Shown here one piece after another: positions 34,873 through 43,296 of a stretch of DNA of 64,000 bases. The DNA is from DASVFB01 sp963815965 (GTDB lineage: Bacteria > Actinomycetota > Thermoleophilia > Gaiellales > Gaiellaceae), in NCBI GenBank assembly GCA_963815965.1, contig CAWFIT010000016.1, forward strand, positions 1 through 64,000, read 5' to 3'. Positions within the stretch are counted from its first letter, which is position 1. Every line of letters starts with the position of its first letter. The position numbers were made by a program, and so were the translations under genes. The notes under the pieces are model-generated. The model searched no databases, had not been told where the DNA came from, and worked only from the letters and a program-made list of their open reading frames with translations.

Positions 34873-36698
34873 GAGCCGTACGGCTCGTCGTCTGGTCGGC
34901 GGGGGCCGCGCTAAGCACGGTGATGCTGATAGGCGCGATTCGCGGCGGCGACGTCATCGCTTGGTACCTCCACGGGGACGCCTTTTCTCCCTCCACGGGG
35001 AGCGTCTTTCTCATTCCGACGGACCAGGCGACTGCTTTTTACGCGGGCGCACTGGTCTCGCTCACGCTCGGAGTCCTCGTCTGGGACCGTCGGCCTGACA
35101 GCCGCACCGGCCTTCTCCTGACCGCGTTCTCCATCGCCGGCCTCGTTGGGGATCCGGTCGTGTTCCCGGGCTCGAGGTTGGCGATGACAGTCGGGCTCGC
35201 GACGTTCGGGCTGGCCGGGGTACTCGCCGCCCACCTGATCCTGTCGTATCCGACCGGCCGGCTCACCTCACGCCTCGAGCGCGGCTTCGTCGCCGTCGGG
35301 TACGGGTTCGCGCTCGTCTACTCCGTCCCGCTGCTGCTCTTTTACAGTCCTCAGACTCCGCACAAACCGTGGTTTCCGGAGTGTCTGTCCTGCGCGGAGC
35401 CGCTCACGCACGTCGCCTGGCGCAACCTGACCGGACTGAGGCGTGTCCTCGATGGAGTCCTGGTCGTGCTGATCGTGATCTTCATGGTGCTGCTACTGCG
35501 CAAGCTCGTGCGCGCGGTTCCAGTGGCGCGCAACGTCGCTCTCCCGCTTGCGGTTGTCGCCTTCGTCGCCGCCGCGCGGTTCGCGCTTCTGATCGGGCTA
35601 CGGCTCTTCGCTCCCTCGTCGCACGTGCTGACGAGCCCGGCCTGGTTCTGGTCGTCGACCTTCTTCGGGCTCGCGATCTCGCTCGCGCTCTCGGCCGGCC
35701 TGCTGTGGGGCGGGGCCGGGCGCGGCGCGGTCGCGGACCTGGTCGTCGAGCTCGAGCGCACGCCGCCCGGATCGGTGCGGGCGGCGCTGGCGCGGGCGCT
35801 CGGCGATCCCTCGCTGGAGCTGGGGCTCTGGCTGCCCGAGCGGGCGGCCTACGTCGACGGCAAGGGTCGGCCGCTCCCGCTGCCGGCGCCCGGCTCGGCA
35901 CGGGCGGTGACGGTGCTCGGGCCGGCCGACGCTCCGGTTGCCGCGCTCGTCCACGACCCGGCGCTGCTCGAGCGCCCGGCCCTACTCACGGCGGCGGGGG
36001 CGGCGGCCCGACTCGCGCTCGAGAACGAGCGTCTGCAGGCGGAGCTGCGGCTGCAGCTGGCGGAGGTCCGTGCCTCGCGCGCCCGCATCGTCGAGGCCGG
36101 CGACGAGGAGCGCCGGCGGCTCGAGCGCGACCTCCACGACGGCGCCCAGCAACGCCTGCTCAGTCTCGGCTTGGCGCTGCAGCTCACACGCTCCGAACTC
36201 GGGCCCGGCGCGAACGGTGCGGCCTCGCTGCTCGCCGAGGCCGAGGCCGAACTGACCGCCGCCCTCGAGGAGCTGCGCGAGCTGGCCCGTGGCATCCACC
36301 CCGCCGTGCTCACCGAGCAGGGCCTGGCGCCGGCGCTGAGGACGCTCGCCGCCCGCTCGCCGCTGCCCGTCGATGTGCGGCACCTCCCCGAGCGGCGCCT
36401 GCCGGCGCCGGTCGAGGCCGCCGCGTACTTCGTCGTCTCCGAGGCGCTGGCGAACGTGGCCAAGCACGCCCACGCGTCGGCCGCCTCCGTCTCGATCGTC
36501 AGCCGAGGCGACGTGCTCCTGGTGGAGGTCGAGGACGACGGCGTCGGCGGCGCTGAACCGAGAGTAGGCTCGGGCCTCGCCGGTCTCGCCGATCGCGTTC
36601 ATGCACTCGACGGCGGACTGACGATCGCGAGCGAGCCTGGACATGGAACTTGCCTGCGCGCCGAACTTCCGTATTCCCCGGTGGCTGCCGAGCGCTGA
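34869..36698 (+). CDS. Membrane sensor histidine kinase, NarX/DesK-type (HisKA_3)
   Basis: 609 residues from GTG 34869. The N-terminal half has about eight membrane helices in the style of MASE-like sensors (LGVLVWDRRPDSRTGLLL, FGLAGVLAAHLILSYPTGRL) and a short conserved loop with Cys residues (FPECLSCAEP). A small GAF-like region follows around residue 300-380. The HisKA_3 dimerisation helix has the phospho-accepting His423 in RDLHDGAQQRLLSLGL. The HATPase_c domain has EALANVAKHAHA (N box), DDGVGG and GSGLAGLADRVHAL (G boxes). It is coupled to the receiver upstream and to the LuxR regulator downstream (TGATG), forming a three-gene signalling unit. The signal is unknown. Confidence 0.93.
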   Translation: MRAVRLVVWSAGAALSTVMLIGAIRGGDVIAWYLHGDAFSPSTGSVFLIPTDQATAFYAGALVSLTLGVLVWDRRPDSRTGLLLTAFSIAGLVGDPVVFPGSRLAMTVGLATFGLAGVLAAHLILSYPTGRLTSRLERGFVAVGYGFALVYSVPLLLFYSPQTPHKPWFPECLSCAEPLTHVAWRNLTGLRRVLDGVLVVLIVIFMVLLLRKLVRAVPVARNVALPLAVVAFVAAARFALLIGLRLFAPSSHVLTSPAWFWSSTFFGLAISLALSAGLLWGGAGRGAVADLVVELERTPPGSVRAALARALGDPSLELGLWLPERAAYVDGKGRPLPLPAPGSARAVTVLGPADAPVAALVHDPALLERPALLTAAGAAARLALENERLQAELRLQLAEVRASRARIVEAGDEERRRLERDLHDGAQQRLLSLGLALQLTRSELGPGANGAASLLAEAEAELTAALEELRELARGIHPAVLTEQGLAPALRTLAARSPLPVDVRHLPERRLPAPVEAAAYFVVSEALANVAKHAHASAASVSIVSRGDVLLVEVEDDGVGGAEPRVGSGLAGLADRVHALDGGLTIASEPGHGTCLRAELPYSPVAAER

Positions 36699-37396
36699 TG
36701 CCAGAAACGCGCAACGATTCTGCACCTGCGCCGGTAATGGCAGCGCGGGGGACACGGGTTGCGATCGCCGAGGACTCGCTGCTCGTCCGTGAGGGTCTCG
36801 GCCGGATTCTTCGCGACGCCGGCCTCGAGGTCGTCGGCGAAGCGGCGAACGCCGAAGACCTGCTCGACCTCATCGAGCGAGCGCAGCCCGAAGCTGCGCT
36901 CATCGATATCAGGCTCCCGCCCGGCTACAGCGACGAAGGATTGCGGGCCGCAGCCGAGATCCGTGCGGGCTTCCCCTCGGTTGCTCTGCTCGTGCTCTCA
37001 CAGTATGTGGAGGCGGAGTACGCGCTGCGCCTGCTCGAGGGCAGCGAGCGTCGAGTCGGCTACCTGCTCAAGGACCGCATCCTCGACGTCGATCAACTGA
37101 CCGGCGCGATCGCGCGCGTCGTCGCGGGCGGCGTGGTCGTCGACTCGGCACTCGTCACCCAGTTACTCGACCGGCGACGGCGTGTCGATCCGCTCGACGA
37201 GCTGACCTCCCGAGAACGGGAAGTGCTCGGACTAATGGCGGAGGGCCTTACAGACCGCGGGATCGCGCAGCGTCTCTACGTCACGCCGAAGACGGTCGAG
37301 ACGCACGCGCGCCACATCTTCCGAAAGCTGAGCATTCCGGAGAGCGCGCTCGACAACAAACGCGTGCACGCCGTCCTCACGTATCTCCGCGCGTAG
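36698..37396 (+). CDS. Response regulator, NarL/LuxR family
   Basis: 232 residues from ATG 36698 overlapping the kinase stop. Receiver domain: AEDSLLVREGL acidic pocket, phosphorylation Asp70 in ALIDIRLPPGYSDEG, and Lys in GYLLKDRI. The C-terminal LuxR helix-turn-helix has LTSREREVLGLMAEGLTDRGIAQ (split: LTSREREVLGLMAEGL, TDRGIAQRLYV) and KTVETHARHIFRKL. It is the transcriptional output of the kinase at 34869. The tiny secreted protein gene 138 bp downstream is a candidate target. Confidence 0.93.
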   Translation: MPETRNDSAPAPVMAARGTRVAIAEDSLLVREGLGRILRDAGLEVVGEAANAEDLLDLIERAQPEAALIDIRLPPGYSDEGLRAAAEIRAGFPSVALLVLSQYVEAEYALRLLEGSERRVGYLLKDRILDVDQLTGAIARVVAGGVVVDSALVTQLLDRRRRVDPLDELTSREREVLGLMAEGLTDRGIAQRLYVTPKTVETHARHIFRKLSIPESALDNKRVHAVLTYLRA

Positions 37397-37533
37397 CACG
37401 GATTCGCGTCCGGTTCTGGGAAATCCCTGATCTTGTCGCAACCTCAGGGCTATTCCTGACGACGAACCGAACGCTGCTTCCTAGCCTCTCTATCGATCGG
37501 AGCAACCCAAAGTAGAGGACAGGAGACCCACCA

Positions 37534-37734
37534 ATGACCGCAATCAGCCGCAAGAAGAGGGTCGCGGTCGTCGGGCTGGCCTTCGCCGCAGCCCTCGCCC
37601 TCTCACCTCGCGCGGCAGCCGTCGGAGCCGTGAGCACGAACGTCGTCCACCTCATCTCGAGCAACGGATCAAAGTCGGCCTCGCTCGTTAAGGACGAGAC
37701 TGGCTCAGTCGCCGTGCGCGCGTCTGGGCGGTAA
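37534..37734 (+). CDS. Very small secreted protein
   Basis: 66 residues: basic start, signal helix VAVVGLAFAAALALSPRAAA, then about 35 residues rich in Ser/Val (VSTNVVHLISSNGSKSASLV). An AGGAG lies 9 bp before the ATG. It sits between the LuxR regulator and a TAP-type hydrolase. No family recognised. Confidence 0.55.
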   Translation: MTAISRKKRVAVVGLAFAAALALSPRAAAVGAVSTNVVHLISSNGSKSASLVKDETGSVAVRASGR

Positions 37735-37770
37735 CCATGGCGCCAACCCGAGACCGGGCGAGGCGTCTAA

Positions 37771-39117
37771 ATGACCGTGCGTCTCCGGAGCTTTGGCCTA
37801 CTCTGCGCGCTCGCGCTCCTAGCCGCTGGATCGGTTCACGCCGCACCGGCCGCCCCGCGGCTCGAAGACCCGCATCCGTGCCCGGGAGCGAGCGGATTTA
37901 CGTGCTCGACGCTGACGGTCCCGCTCGACCACACGGGCCGCCGGGCGGGATCGCTCGACCTCGCCGTGGCGGCGGCCGACAACACCGGCGCCCGCCGGGG
38001 AGTCCTGCTCGTCATCACGGGCGGACCGGGCCAGCCCGGCGTCGGAGCAATCGCTCGAGTGGCGAAGGCACTCGAAGGCGTCCTCTCCGATTACCGCCTC
38101 GTGCTGTACGACCAGCGCGGAACCGGCGCGGGCGCATTGCGCTGCCCTGCCCTTCAAGGTGCCATGGGCAGCTCGGATCTCACTCCGCCGCCGGCGGCCG
38201 CGGTGCGAGCGTGCGCTCGCGCACTCGGAGCCAACCGCGCCTTCTTCGGTACCGACGACGTCGTCGCCGACATGGATCTCTTGCGCAGGGCGCTCGGGGC
38301 CGGCACTTGGACGCTGGACGGCATCTCGTACGGGACGTTCGTCGGCGAGCGATACGCGATCGCCCACCCCGCGACGGTCAAACGCCTCGTCCTCGACTCG
38401 GTCGTGCCGCACAATGTCGGCTTCGAGCTTCTGCCGATAGAGCTTCGCGCGGTTGGCCGTGTGCTTCGCGCAGCCTGCGGCGCACGCTGCGCGGCGGACC
38501 TGGCCGCAGTCGTACAGCGGCGGCACTACGGACCGCAACTGCTCGACGCGCTCACTCTGATCAGCATTGTCGACCCGACCTTTCGTAACAGCTTCGATGT
38601 CCCAAACGTGCTGCGCCGTGCGCGTCTGGGAGACCTCTCGGGCCTGCGGCTCCTCCTGCGGACCACCAGCGTCTGGCAGGCGGCGCCTGCAGAAGCGCTG
38701 AGCCAGGGGCTGCACGCGAGCGCGCTCTGCGCGGACTGGAGGTTCCCCTGGGGAGACTCGGGGACGCCCGTCTCGAGCCGCACCGCCAGGCTTGCACGCG
38801 CGGCTGCGCGCCTTCGATCCCGTGATGTGTGGCCGTTCGACCGTGCGACGGCGACCCGAAACGGTCTCGAGCAGCAATGCCTTCCGTGGACCGCGACCCC
38901 GCCCACGCCGTCGGCCGCGCGCCGGCTCCCGCCTGTTCCGACACTGCTCGTGAACGGCGACCATGATCTGTCGACGCCGCTCGAATGGGCACGTCGCGAA
39001 GCTGCCGTCATTCCGTCGAGCCGACTCGTCGTCGTCCGCGGCGCGGGGCACAGCGTGCAGGTGCGTGCGGTGAGCGATGCCGGCCGCAACGCGGTCGCCG
39101 CCTTCTTGACGAGCTGA
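37771..39117 (+). CDS. Secreted alpha/beta hydrolase, TAP/prolyl aminopeptidase-like
   Basis: 448 residues with signal peptide SFGLLCALALLAAGSVHA. Alpha/beta-hydrolase motifs: oxyanion VITGGPGQPG, the YDQRGTGAG segment typical of tripeptidyl aminopeptidases, nucleophile Ser in DGISYGTFVGE, acid Asp in LLVNGDHDLSTP and catalytic His in RGAGHSVQ. These are the TAP/SCO7095-like exported peptidases of actinobacteria. Cys residues in the cap domain (CGARC, CADWRF) may form disulphides. Confidence 0.9.
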   Translation: MTVRLRSFGLLCALALLAAGSVHAAPAAPRLEDPHPCPGASGFTCSTLTVPLDHTGRRAGSLDLAVAAADNTGARRGVLLVITGGPGQPGVGAIARVAKALEGVLSDYRLVLYDQRGTGAGALRCPALQGAMGSSDLTPPPAAAVRACARALGANRAFFGTDDVVADMDLLRRALGAGTWTLDGISYGTFVGERYAIAHPATVKRLVLDSVVPHNVGFELLPIELRAVGRVLRAACGARCAADLAAVVQRRHYGPQLLDALTLISIVDPTFRNSFDVPNVLRRARLGDLSGLRLLLRTTSVWQAAPAEALSQGLHASALCADWRFPWGDSGTPVSSRTARLARAAARLRSRDVWPFDRATATRNGLEQQCLPWTATPPTPSAARRLPPVPTLLVNGDHDLSTPLEWARREAAVIPSSRLVVVRGAGHSVQVRAVSDAGRNAVAAFLTS

Positions 39118-39408
39118 GTCGCAGGAGTAGGCTGCCGTGTCGTGCGCAACCGAGCACGGCTTGGCCGCGCAACCGATCATGCGACAGTTCGTGCGCGTGG
39201 TGCGCTGACTCGTCCGACGAGCGCGCTTCGAGAACGGGCGCGTCATGTGAGATACCGGTCGCGAGTGCCCGCATGGCTTCGTCCGCGAGCGTGACGGGAT
39301 TCGCTGCGAGATCCTCAGTCCGGTTCGCCGTGCCCCGCGGCGCGCTCTCGAGCGCTTCGCTATTGGTTGCGGCGCGGAACTCGTAGGCGCGGCGTTGTTC
39401 GATCCAGC
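39118..39408. other. Intergenic gap with no gene recognised
   Basis: About 290 bp between the convergent hydrolase and phospholipase-D-like genes. On the minus strand a long open frame (WIEQRRAYEFRAATNSE onwards) continues past the PLD stop, but it shows no PLD motif. It may be the decayed or replaced second half of that gene. Confidence 0.35.
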
Positions 39409-40488
39409 TCAGGGTGTCGCGAACGCTGTGTCGTCGTTGCCGCTCTTCGGATTGGCGGGAAGCACGAACAGCATCCGGAAATCAGGGCGCGGCGGGTCGG
39501 TGAGTTTGTCTTGAAGCAGGCGGGCGATCTCCGGCGACCAGAGGAACTGGTTCTCCACGTAGATGAACCGCTCGGCGCTGCGCAGCGCTGAGGTGTAGGA
39601 CTCCAGGATGCGGAAATCTCCGCGCGGAACAGCGTTGTAGACGTGCTCCGGCACCGTCCGCACGACCTGCAGTTCGACGTCGCCTGCGGGCCCGGTCGGT
39701 GCGACGGGCGCGAGCTGCTCACCGTTGACCTCGCGCCAGCGCATGCGGAAATGCTCGGCGACGTCGGTGACGGCTGGACCCTCGACCCGAGCGGTCGCGT
39801 CGTGCCAGCCGATGGTGCCGCGTGCAGGGTGATCGCTGGTGTCGAAGCGGTCGCCGGACTGCGTCGTAAGGTCGATTCCGCCAACGAAGGCGACGCGATC
39901 GTCGATCACGATCGTCTTCTCATGGTGACAATGCAGAGGGCGTTCCTTCGCGTCGAGGCTGCACTGAATCCTGGACTGCTTGGTCAGGGCGTCGCGCATC
40001 CTCGCAACCTCGCGCCGCGACGGCCGGAACAGCGGCAGCGGCGCTCCGGCCCACGCGAGCAGGCGCACGTCGACGCGTTCCGCAAGTTCGGCGAGCAAGT
40101 GCCGCAGCACGACGGGCCGCTTACCGCGCGAGAGCGCAAAGTCCGGCGAGAAGAACCAGCCGGTGATGTGTACATGCGAGCGGGCGGCCTCCAACTCGCG
40201 CGCGATCACAGGCAGCGCCTCGGTCCCGTCGACCAGGACGTCGATCGCATTACCCGGCCGCGGCGGCGGCTCGCCCACGACCCAGCCGGCTCTTTCACCG
40301 TCGAGCGCTTGCTCCCAGCCGAGCGGGCGAAGCCGCCGCCGATGGTGGCGGCGGATCTGTTCGGAGATCGCATCGCCCAGCACGGACTCTGCGGATAGCA
40401 GCGCCTCCCGAGCGCCGGCTCGAACGCGGTCGCGCGTCAGCAGCGACGAGGTTCGAGCCTCAGCGGTTGCGTAGCCTTCCTCCGACAC
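39409..40488 (-). CDS. Phospholipase D-like (cardiolipin-synthase-type) protein lacking the second HKD motif
   Basis: About 359 residues; a GTG at 40488 is taken as start, but the start is uncertain because the frame extends upstream into the PAP2 gene. PLD domain 1 is clear: IDVLVDGTEALPVIARELEAA, VHITGWFFSPDF, HHEKTIVIDDRVAFVGGIDL (HxK and Asp) and GWHDATARVEGP. Domain 2 begins (ILESYTSALRSAERFIYVEN, FLWSPEIARLL, MLFVLPANPKSG) but stops at DDTAFATP before its HKD. PLD enzymes need both HKD motifs, so the protein is likely truncated and inactive unless the sequence is wrong. No membrane segment is seen. Confidence 0.75.
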   Translation of the reverse strand: MSEEGYATAEARTSSLLTRDRVRAGAREALLSAESVLGDAISEQIRRHHRRRLRPLGWEQALDGERAGWVVGEPPPRPGNAIDVLVDGTEALPVIARELEAARSHVHITGWFFSPDFALSRGKRPVVLRHLLAELAERVDVRLLAWAGAPLPLFRPSRREVARMRDALTKQSRIQCSLDAKERPLHCHHEKTIVIDDRVAFVGGIDLTTQSGDRFDTSDHPARGTIGWHDATARVEGPAVTDVAEHFRMRWREVNGEQLAPVAPTGPAGDVELQVVRTVPEHVYNAVPRGDFRILESYTSALRSAERFIYVENQFLWSPEIARLLQDKLTDPPRPDFRMLFVLPANPKSGNDDTAFATP

Positions 40489-40549
40489 GTCTCCACACTC
40501 AACGGCAGTCGCGGCGGCTGCGATACGCGGGGAGCGCCCGTTGAGGAAC

Positions 40550-41473
40550 TCAGCTCGCTTTCGACTCGACCGCGGACTCCGGCGTCCGCGTAGTTCGGCC
40601 GTCGCTTTCCGGAGCGGCTGCCTCGACGGCGGCAACGTCTACCGCTGCTGTCGGCCTCAGCAGTCTGCCGCCGAACATGACGGCGCAGAGCGCGAACCAG
40701 CCCCATCCGAGTGCCAGGCCGCCGATGACGTCGGAGAGCCAGTGCAGGTCGAGGAGCACGCGGCTGGCAGCGACCGCGACGGCGATTCCGACGGCGAGCC
40801 CGATCAGCATGTGCCGCGGACGCCGCTGCAGCGTCCTGCCGAGAATGAGCGCCGCGGCGGCGTAGAACGCCGCCGACGTAGCTGAATGGCCGCTGGGGAA
40901 AGAGGGTCCCAGACTCGCGGCGGCCGGGTCGAGCGCCGGACGCACCCTCCCGACTAGATCCTTGACGCCGTGCATCACGAGCTCCATTCCTGCCAAGACG
41001 GTGAGAAGAAACGGCAGCGACCAGCGGCTGCGGGTGCGGTAGAAATCGATCGCCGCGAGCACGAGCGTGAGACCGACCACGACTTGGATGCTTCCGAGTT
41101 CGGTGATCGCGTGGAGGCCGCTCGTGGAGAGAGACGTTCGGTGGTCGTAGCTCCAGCCGGCAACGGAGTTGTCTACGTTCTGTAGCGCCGGGACGCTGCG
41201 CACGAGATAGACCAGAACGCCGAGGAGAACGCCGCCGACGATCGAGCACGCGAGCGCGAGCGTCAGCAGGAAGCCGGTGGCGACGCTGCGGTCGAGCCGC
41301 CGAACGAGCAGACGGCGAAGCGTGGGATGAGGACGGACGGCTTCGCCGACGGCGCGGGCCGTCTCCAGCGCCGGGCGAGCCGGGGCGACCGATGAACGCG
41401 CGTACCACTCTGCAGCGAGAACGGCGATAACCAGACCGGCGAGAGCTGCGACAAGATCGACGAGAAGGGGAAT
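40550..41473 (-). CDS. PAP2-family membrane phosphatase, no canonical start codon
   Basis: About 307 residues. The catalytic signature is complete: KDLVGRVRP (motif 1), FPSGHSATSAAF (motif 2, with His) and SRVLLDLHWLSDVIGG (motif 3, with the nucleophile His). PAP2 enzymes dephosphorylate phosphatidate or undecaprenyl-PP. Upstream of the PAP2 core the frame holds two more membrane helices (VDLVAALAGLVIAVLAAEWY and LLTLALACSIVGGVLLGVLV). The open frame reaches no ATG, GTG or TTG there. A good ribosome site GGAAAGGA precedes an ATT at 41473, the only start consistent with the helices; otherwise a GTG at 41203 would give a shorter protein. Confidence 0.78.
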   Translation of the reverse strand: MPLLVDLVAALAGLVIAVLAAEWYARSSVAPARPALETARAVGEAVRPHPTLRRLLVRRLDRSVATGFLLTLALACSIVGGVLLGVLVYLVRSVPALQNVDNSVAGWSYDHRTSLSTSGLHAITELGSIQVVVGLTLVLAAIDFYRTRSRWSLPFLLTVLAGMELVMHGVKDLVGRVRPALDPAAASLGPSFPSGHSATSAAFYAAAALILGRTLQRRPRHMLIGLAVGIAVAVAASRVLLDLHWLSDVIGGLALGWGWFALCAVMFGGRLLRPTAAVDVAAVEAAAPESDGRTTRTPESAVESKAS

Positions 41474-41657
41474 GAGCGAATCCTTTCCGGGGGCTTGACC
41501 GTTTAACGAACCACGATGCCTCTCGGATTCTCAACGCGAGAACAGCCAACGTCGCAGACGCTTCCCCAGGAGAACACGCTCATGCCCACTGAAACAATCG
41601 CCCGCCGCGACAACCGTCCTGCCGTCGGCGCGCTCCAAGGCGCACATCCTCTCAGCT

Positions 41658-42398
41658 GTGCGGCACCGGTCCTCGACGAGGAGCCGAACGGCGCCGGGCG
41701 GCGCCTCGCCAGCGGTCGTGGGTCCCGGCCATCCGGTGCGCACGTTCCTCACTGGAATCGCCCTCTCTTTCGTCTCGATCGCGACTGTGTCGATCTTGCT
41801 CGGTCTGCTCGTGACGAGGTTGATCGTCCGTGATGGTGGTATCGACAGTGCCGACGAGAGCCTCGTGCGCTTCTTGTCGCACCATCGCTCGGGCGGGCTG
41901 ACGGATGCGTCCCTCATTGGATCGATCCTGGCCGGGGGCGTCGTCCTGCCCATCATCGTTGGCGTGTGCGGGGTCCTCGCGGCCCTCTTCAAGCAGTGGC
42001 GCCTGGGGGCATTCCTGATCTTCGCTCTCGCCGTTGAGTCCGGCGCGTACCGCGCGACGACACTCCTCGTCCATCGCCATCGCCCGGAAGTGCATCGCCT
42101 CGAGAGTCTTCCGGTCAACGCCAGCTATCCGTCGGGACATACAGCGGCGTCGATCGCGGTGTACGGCGGCCTCGCGCTCCTCCTCACCTCGCGGATCTCG
42201 AGCGTCGCCGCGCGCGTGCTGATCTGGGCCGTGGCGGCGTCGATCGCCGTGTATGTGGCGTTCGCCCGCATGTACCGAGGCATGCATCACCCGCTGGACA
42301 TCGCCGGCGGCGTCGTGATTGGAATCGCCGTGCTCGCGGCGATCGTGCTGGTCAGCCGCGCTAGCGGACTGGCCGCCGCCGAACGAGATGAACGCTGA
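41658..42398 (+). CDS. PAP2-family membrane phosphatase
   Basis: 246 residues from GTG 41658. Membrane helices and the three PAP2 motifs: HRHRPEVHRLES (motif 1, degenerate KxxxxxxRP), YPSGHTAASIAVYGG (motif 2) and ARMYRGMHHPLDIAGG (motif 3 with nucleophile His). An ATG at 41582 with AGGAGA upstream lies in a different frame (MPTETIARRDNRPAV), so the natural start may be there with a frameshift near 41700. It lies head to head with the other PAP2 gene and in the same direction as the lipid kinase that follows 16 bp later. Confidence 0.82.
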   Translation: MRHRSSTRSRTAPGGASPAVVGPGHPVRTFLTGIALSFVSIATVSILLGLLVTRLIVRDGGIDSADESLVRFLSHHRSGGLTDASLIGSILAGGVVLPIIVGVCGVLAALFKQWRLGAFLIFALAVESGAYRATTLLVHRHRPEVHRLESLPVNASYPSGHTAASIAVYGGLALLLTSRISSVAARVLIWAVAASIAVYVAFARMYRGMHHPLDIAGGVVIGIAVLAAIVLVSRASGLAAAERDER

Positions 42399-42414
42399 GA
42401 GAGAGGAGCGACTG

Positions 42415-43296
42415 ATGTCGAAGATCGCAGTGATCGCGCACGCCGGGAAGACGTTCGGCGGCGGCTTGCTCGAGTTACGCAGGGAACTCGAACGTCAGGG
42501 CATCGAGGATCCGTTCTGGCGCGAAGTGCCGAAGAGCAAGGCCGCCCCGCGCGAGGTGAAGCGCGCACTCGCCGAAGGCGCCGAACTCATCTTCGTCTGG
42601 GGAGGCGACGGCACCGTCCAGCGTTGCATCGACGTCGTCGCCGGATCCGATGCCGCGCTGGCGATCCTGCCCGCCGGCACGGCCAACCTGTTCGCCACGA
42701 ATCTCGACATCCCGCAGGACATCGAGCGGGGCGTCGCGATCGGCCTTCGCGGCGACCGGCGCAAGCTCGATGTCGGGCGCTTCAACGGCGAGCGATTCGG
42801 CGTCATGGCCGGCGCCGGCTTCGACGCCCTGATGATCCACGAGGCCGACGGCAGCCTCAAGGATCGGTTCGGCCGCGTCGCCTACGTCTGGACAGGCTCC
42901 AAGAACCTGCGCGCGAAGCCGTTCCAGGCGAAAATCGCGATCGACGGTGCCTCGTGGTACTCGGGTGCTGCGAGCTGCATCCTCGTCGGGAACGTCGGAC
43001 ACCTCTTCGGCGGCGTCGAGGTCTTCGAGCACGCGCGCCCGGACGACGGACGGCTCGAGATCGGCGTAGTGAACGCCGACGGGATCACGGACTGGGCCCG
43101 CACGCTGGCGCGCACCGCGATGGGCCATGCGGAGAGGTCGCCGCTCGTCCGCGCCACGAGCGCGAAGAAGATCGAGGTCGAGCTCGATCGCAAGGTGCTG
43201 TACGAAGTCGACGGCGGTGACCGGGTGAAGGTCAAGTCCTTCAAGATCAAGGTCGAGCCGAAGGCAGTCACCGTCTGCGTGCCGAGGCAGCCATGA
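42415..43296 (+). CDS. Diacylglycerol kinase-family lipid kinase
   Basis: 293 residues from ATG 42415 (GAGGAG 6 bp upstream). It has the DAGK catalytic domain of the YegS/BmrU group: AHAGKTFGGGLLELRREL, the nucleotide motif LIFVWGGDGTVQRCID, LPAGTANLFATNLDIP and VMAGAGFDALMI. It phosphorylates diacylglycerol or a related lipid. The PAP2 phosphatase upstream would catalyse the reverse reaction, which suggests a lipid-phosphate cycle. The stop overlaps the DUF1206 start (ATGA). Confidence 0.9.
   Translation: MSKIAVIAHAGKTFGGGLLELRRELERQGIEDPFWREVPKSKAAPREVKRALAEGAELIFVWGGDGTVQRCIDVVAGSDAALAILPAGTANLFATNLDIPQDIERGVAIGLRGDRRKLDVGRFNGERFGVMAGAGFDALMIHEADGSLKDRFGRVAYVWTGSKNLRAKPFQAKIAIDGASWYSGAASCILVGNVGHLFGGVEVFEHARPDDGRLEIGVVNADGITDWARTLARTAMGHAERSPLVRATSAKKIEVELDRKVLYEVDGGDRVKVKSFKIKVEPKAVTVCVPRQP

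Noticed and set aside
39008..39400. Minus-strand coding region after the PLD-like gene
   Set aside because: Open, but no PLD second-domain motif or other domain seen; may be coincidental.
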